A DNA stretch of 33,143 nt. Source: Holosporaceae bacterium (lineage in GTDB: Bacteria > Pseudomonadota > Alphaproteobacteria > UBA3830). The notes below the pieces were generated by a model. The model saw nothing but the letters and a program-made list of their open reading frames with translations, was not told the DNA's origin and made no database searches. Position 1 is the first letter of the stretch, and the number at the start of each line of letters is the position of its first letter. The stretch is from contig JAITAU010000061.1 of the NCBI GenBank assembly GCA_031283965.1, forward strand, positions 1-33,143. Direction: 5' to 3'. Positions 30,426 to 33,143 of this stretch are shown in pieces. Made by a program: the position numbers and the translations under genes.

Positions 30426-31772
30426 ATGAAAATCCAGACGGAACGTCCGACACGCTTTTTCATAAAAAGCTATGGTTGCCAGATGAATTCCTACGATACA
30501 CAGAGAATGGAGGATTCGCTACTGGAGGCCGGCTACAAAAAGGCAAACGCCATTGAGGACGCCGACGTCGCGGTGTTTAACACCTGCTGCATAAGGGAAA
30601 AAGCGGGCGAAAAATTGTTCTCCGACCTGGGGCGGCTGCGGCTTTTGAAGGAAAAATCCGGCGGAGATTGTCTGATAGCCGTCACCGGCTGCATCTCGCA
30701 ATTTCAACGAGAAGAACTGCTCCAACGGGCTCCTTACGTTGCCATAATACTGGGGCCACAAGATATCCAGCAGATCGCCTCCGGAGTGCGGGAGGTGATG
30801 CGCAAAGACCGCAACAAAATCATCGCCACAACCATGAACGCTGGCGACAAATTCCGGAGGTTATCGAGAAATTTTTATGCCCGTAACGTTTCCGAATCTC
30901 TGACCATACAGGAGGGCTGCGACAATTTCTGCACCTACTGCGTCGTTCCATTTTCCCGCGGCCGAGGGTTCTCTCGTCCCGCCGTCGACGTGATATCGGA
31001 AGCGAAAAAATTAATGGACCTCGGAGTAAAGGAAATCATTCTGCTGGGACAGAACGTAAACTCCTACTCCGGCGAAGGCTCAGACGGGAAAACTTGGAAT
31101 CTGCACAGAGTGTTGCTGGAGCTGGCACAACTGGACGGCCTGAAGCGACTAAGATACATCACATCTCACCCCAAAGACATCGACGAAAACATGGCTAAGG
31201 CGCACTCTGACATAGACATTCTGGCGCCGTCGATTCATCTACCGGTACAGTCCGGCTCCGACGATGTTCTGGCGAAGATGAATCGCAGATATTCGGCGGA
31301 TGAATATCTGAAATGCGTCGAAATGTTGAGGAAATACCGTCCGGACATGGCCGTCTCCTCAGATTTCATCGTGGGTTTTCCCGGCGAAACCGAGACCGAT
31401 TTTCAACGGACTCTGCGGCTGATCGAGGAGGTGAAATTCTCTCAGGGGTATTCCTTCAAATACAGTCCAAGACCAAACACTGCGGCGGCTAAGATGGAGG
31501 ATCAGACGCCGGAGAGCATAAAATCCGAGCGTCTAAAAGTGCTGCAGGCATTACTGAACCGGCAGCAGCAGGAATTCAATCACAATTTTGTGGGAAAACG
31601 ACTGAATGTGCTTCTCACCAAGGTCGGAAAACATAAAAATCAGCTCTCGGGACGCAGCGAGTATTCACAAGCCGTGTCCGTGTGTGCTACCAATGTAGCG
31701 ATTGGAGACATTGTTAGCGTTATGGTCACTGGAGCCGCCTCCTATAGTCTGCTGGGTGCTGTCGCCGAATGA
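30426..31772 (+). CDS. miaB: tRNA-2-methylthio-N6-dimethylallyladenosine synthase
   Basis: SYGCQMNSYDTQRM, FNTCCIREKA, EGCDNFCTYCVVPFSRGR radical SAM CxxxCxxC, LGQNVNSY, C-terminal TRAM-like domain. Confidence 0.98.
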   Translation: MKIQTERPTRFFIKSYGCQMNSYDTQRMEDSLLEAGYKKANAIEDADVAVFNTCCIREKAGEKLFSDLGRLRLLKEKSGGDCLIAVTGCISQFQREELLQRAPYVAIILGPQDIQQIASGVREVMRKDRNKIIATTMNAGDKFRRLSRNFYARNVSESLTIQEGCDNFCTYCVVPFSRGRGFSRPAVDVISEAKKLMDLGVKEIILLGQNVNSYSGEGSDGKTWNLHRVLLELAQLDGLKRLRYITSHPKDIDENMAKAHSDIDILAPSIHLPVQSGSDDVLAKMNRRYSADEYLKCVEMLRKYRPDMAVSSDFIVGFPGETETDFQRTLRLIEEVKFSQGYSFKYSPRPNTAAAKMEDQTPESIKSERLKVLQALLNRQQQEFNHNFVGKRLNVLLTKVGKHKNQLSGRSEYSQAVSVCATNVAIGDIVSVMVTGAASYSLLGAVAE

Positions 31773-32239
31773 ATCTCGAGATTTCCATCGAATATGAACC
31801 ATGGAACGCTGTGGGAGTCGACGCCATAGCGCGCGACTGCGTGAAAACCATCTTTACGGAGCTGCGATTCGTCCAGAACAACGTCGAAATATGCTTCCTC
31901 TTCACCTCGGACGAAGAGATGCGTCTCCTGAACAAGACCTATCTGGGTGTGAATAAATCAACCAACGTTCTCTCTTTTCCGACAAATCTGCCAATCTCCT
32001 TGGATTTCAATGACGGCCCCCCCGGTATTTTAGGAAGCCTTGCCTTTGGCCACCAGACCATCCTACAGGAGTCTCTGGAACAGCAAAAATCCTTCGAAAA
32101 TCACCTGAAGCACCTGGTGGTACACGGAATGTTGCATTTATTCGGCCACGACCACGGGAAGATGCAGGACGCCGAAAAAATGGAATCGCTGGAGAAGGCG
32201 ATTCTTGCGCAGCTGAATGTTCCAGATCCTTATCAATGA
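31769..32239 (+). CDS. ybeY: Endoribonuclease YbeY
   Basis: LNKTYLGVNKSTNVLSFP and HLVVHGMLHLFGHDHGKMQDAEKME (H-x3-H-x5-H zinc motif); ATGA overlap with miaB. Confidence 0.97.
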   Translation: MNLEISIEYEPWNAVGVDAIARDCVKTIFTELRFVQNNVEICFLFTSDEEMRLLNKTYLGVNKSTNVLSFPTNLPISLDFNDGPPGILGSLAFGHQTILQESLEQQKSFENHLKHLVVHGMLHLFGHDHGKMQDAEKMESLEKAILAQLNVPDPYQ

Positions 32240-33143
32240 CCAGAGGCCCCATGACGCTGAAACTACCGCATTATCTGTCGAAGTTCTTCCGGAAGGAGCC
32301 GGAGATGCCGCTACTAGACCAGCTGGAGGATCTGATAGAGTCCAATCCAGTCGGTGGCGAGGACGGCTCCGCATCCAACGACACCAACGAGCTGGCCCTA
32401 GTGGCCAATGTCTTGGGGTTGAAGGAACTCACCGCCAAGGACATCATGATTCCGAGATCAGACATCGTGGCAGCTAAGATCGACAGCTCTCTGAATGAAT
32501 TCATCGAGATTTTTTCCAGAAACAGCTTCTCCCAGATTCCCATTTACCGAAACACGCTGGACGATGTGGTGGGCATAGTCAGAGTTCGGGATTTCCTGCC
32601 CTACACCAACAACCCTGAGTCATTCGACATAAAGTCCATGCTGAAGGAAGCCAGCTACGTGGTTCCCAGTATGCAACTGCTGGAATTGCTGGTGGAAATG
32701 CGTGCTTCAACCAATCACATGGTACTGGTGGTGGACGAATTCGGCGGAGTCGACGGGCTGGTGACGCTCCATGATGTGATTTCGGAGATTGTGGGAGAAA
32801 TTCAGCAGAGCCACGGCATTTTCCCTCAGATAATAGCCAAGCAGGATGGATCCTTCATAGCCGACGCGAAAATGCTGGTGAGCGAGTGCGAAGATCTGCT
32901 GAAGGTGGAACTGCTGAAGCCACTCATGAACGAGGACTGCGGAGAGCCGGAGGTGGAGACGCTTGGGGGACTTGCCATGCTCCTGGCCGGACGTCTACCT
33001 ACCCGTGGCGAAACCCTGATCCATCCATCCGGCGTCGAGCTGGAGATCATCGGCGCCGACCCGCGGCGGGTAAAAAGAATCGCCATTCGTCGCCAATCGG
33101 AAAAACTGCCGCCTACGGATAATGCCGAGAGCCAGGATGGATG
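32236..33143 (+). CDS. CorC/TlyC-family CBS-domain protein, 3' end beyond window
   Basis: Manual translation MTRGPMTLKLPHYLSKFF...AKDIMIPRSDIVAAKIDSSLNEFIEIFSRNSFSQIPIYRNTLDDVVGIVRVRDFL...VVDEFGGVDGLVTLHDVISEIVGEI; no stop before 33143; ATGA overlap with ybeY. Follows ybeY, the usual order. Confidence 0.92.
   Translation, partial: MTRGPMTLKLPHYLSKFFRKEPEMPLLDQLEDLIESNPVGGEDGSASNDTNELALVANVLGLKELTAKDIMIPRSDIVAAKIDSSLNEFIEIFSRNSFSQIPIYRNTLDDVVGIVRVRDFLPYTNNPESFDIKSMLKEASYVVPSMQLLELLVEMRASTNHMVLVVDEFGGVDGLVTLHDVISEIVGEIQQSHGIFPQIIAKQDGSFIADAKMLVSECEDLLKVELLKPLMNEDCGEPEVETLGGLAMLLAGRLPTRGETLIHPSGVELEIIGADPRRVKRIAIRRQSEKLPPTDNAESQDG

Overview
33.1-kb window (about 50% GC, dense gene packing) that looks like an alphaproteobacterial chromosome. 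The taxonomy is my inference from conserved gene blocks: cpoB-tilS-ftsH, a split transhydrogenase pntAB-pntB, and the atpHAGDC F1 operon without F0. Most of it is housekeeping: dapB, nth, tRNA-Ser(GGA), rluD, ftsH, tilS, cpoB, folD, yggT-like, xseB, pntB/pntAB, atpC/D/G/A/H, serC, rnd, tsaB, an MFS transporter, a pcnB/CCA-type nucleotidyltransferase, a transaldolase-family gene, miaB, ybeY and a corC/tlyC-type gene that runs off the window end. Accessory or unusual parts are: (i) a 1218-aa, AT-rich, Ser/Lys/Asp-rich protein with a signal peptide and a polybasic C-terminus, next to tRNA-Ser and an orphan TadE-like protein; (ii) a TrpR-family repressor leading a TrpXYZ-like ABC transporter operon, with a palindrome lying over the start of a good sigma70-type promoter; (iii) a strongly structured RNA-like segment resembling a group II intron D1-D4 fragment, fused to the 5' end of pcnB; (iv) a ribbon-helix-helix regulator with a candidate operator and a repeat-rich intergenic region; (v) an epsilon subunit reduced to its N-terminal domain. 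No CRISPR array or rRNA was seen. All family calls come from reading motifs in the supplied translations; no database search was run.
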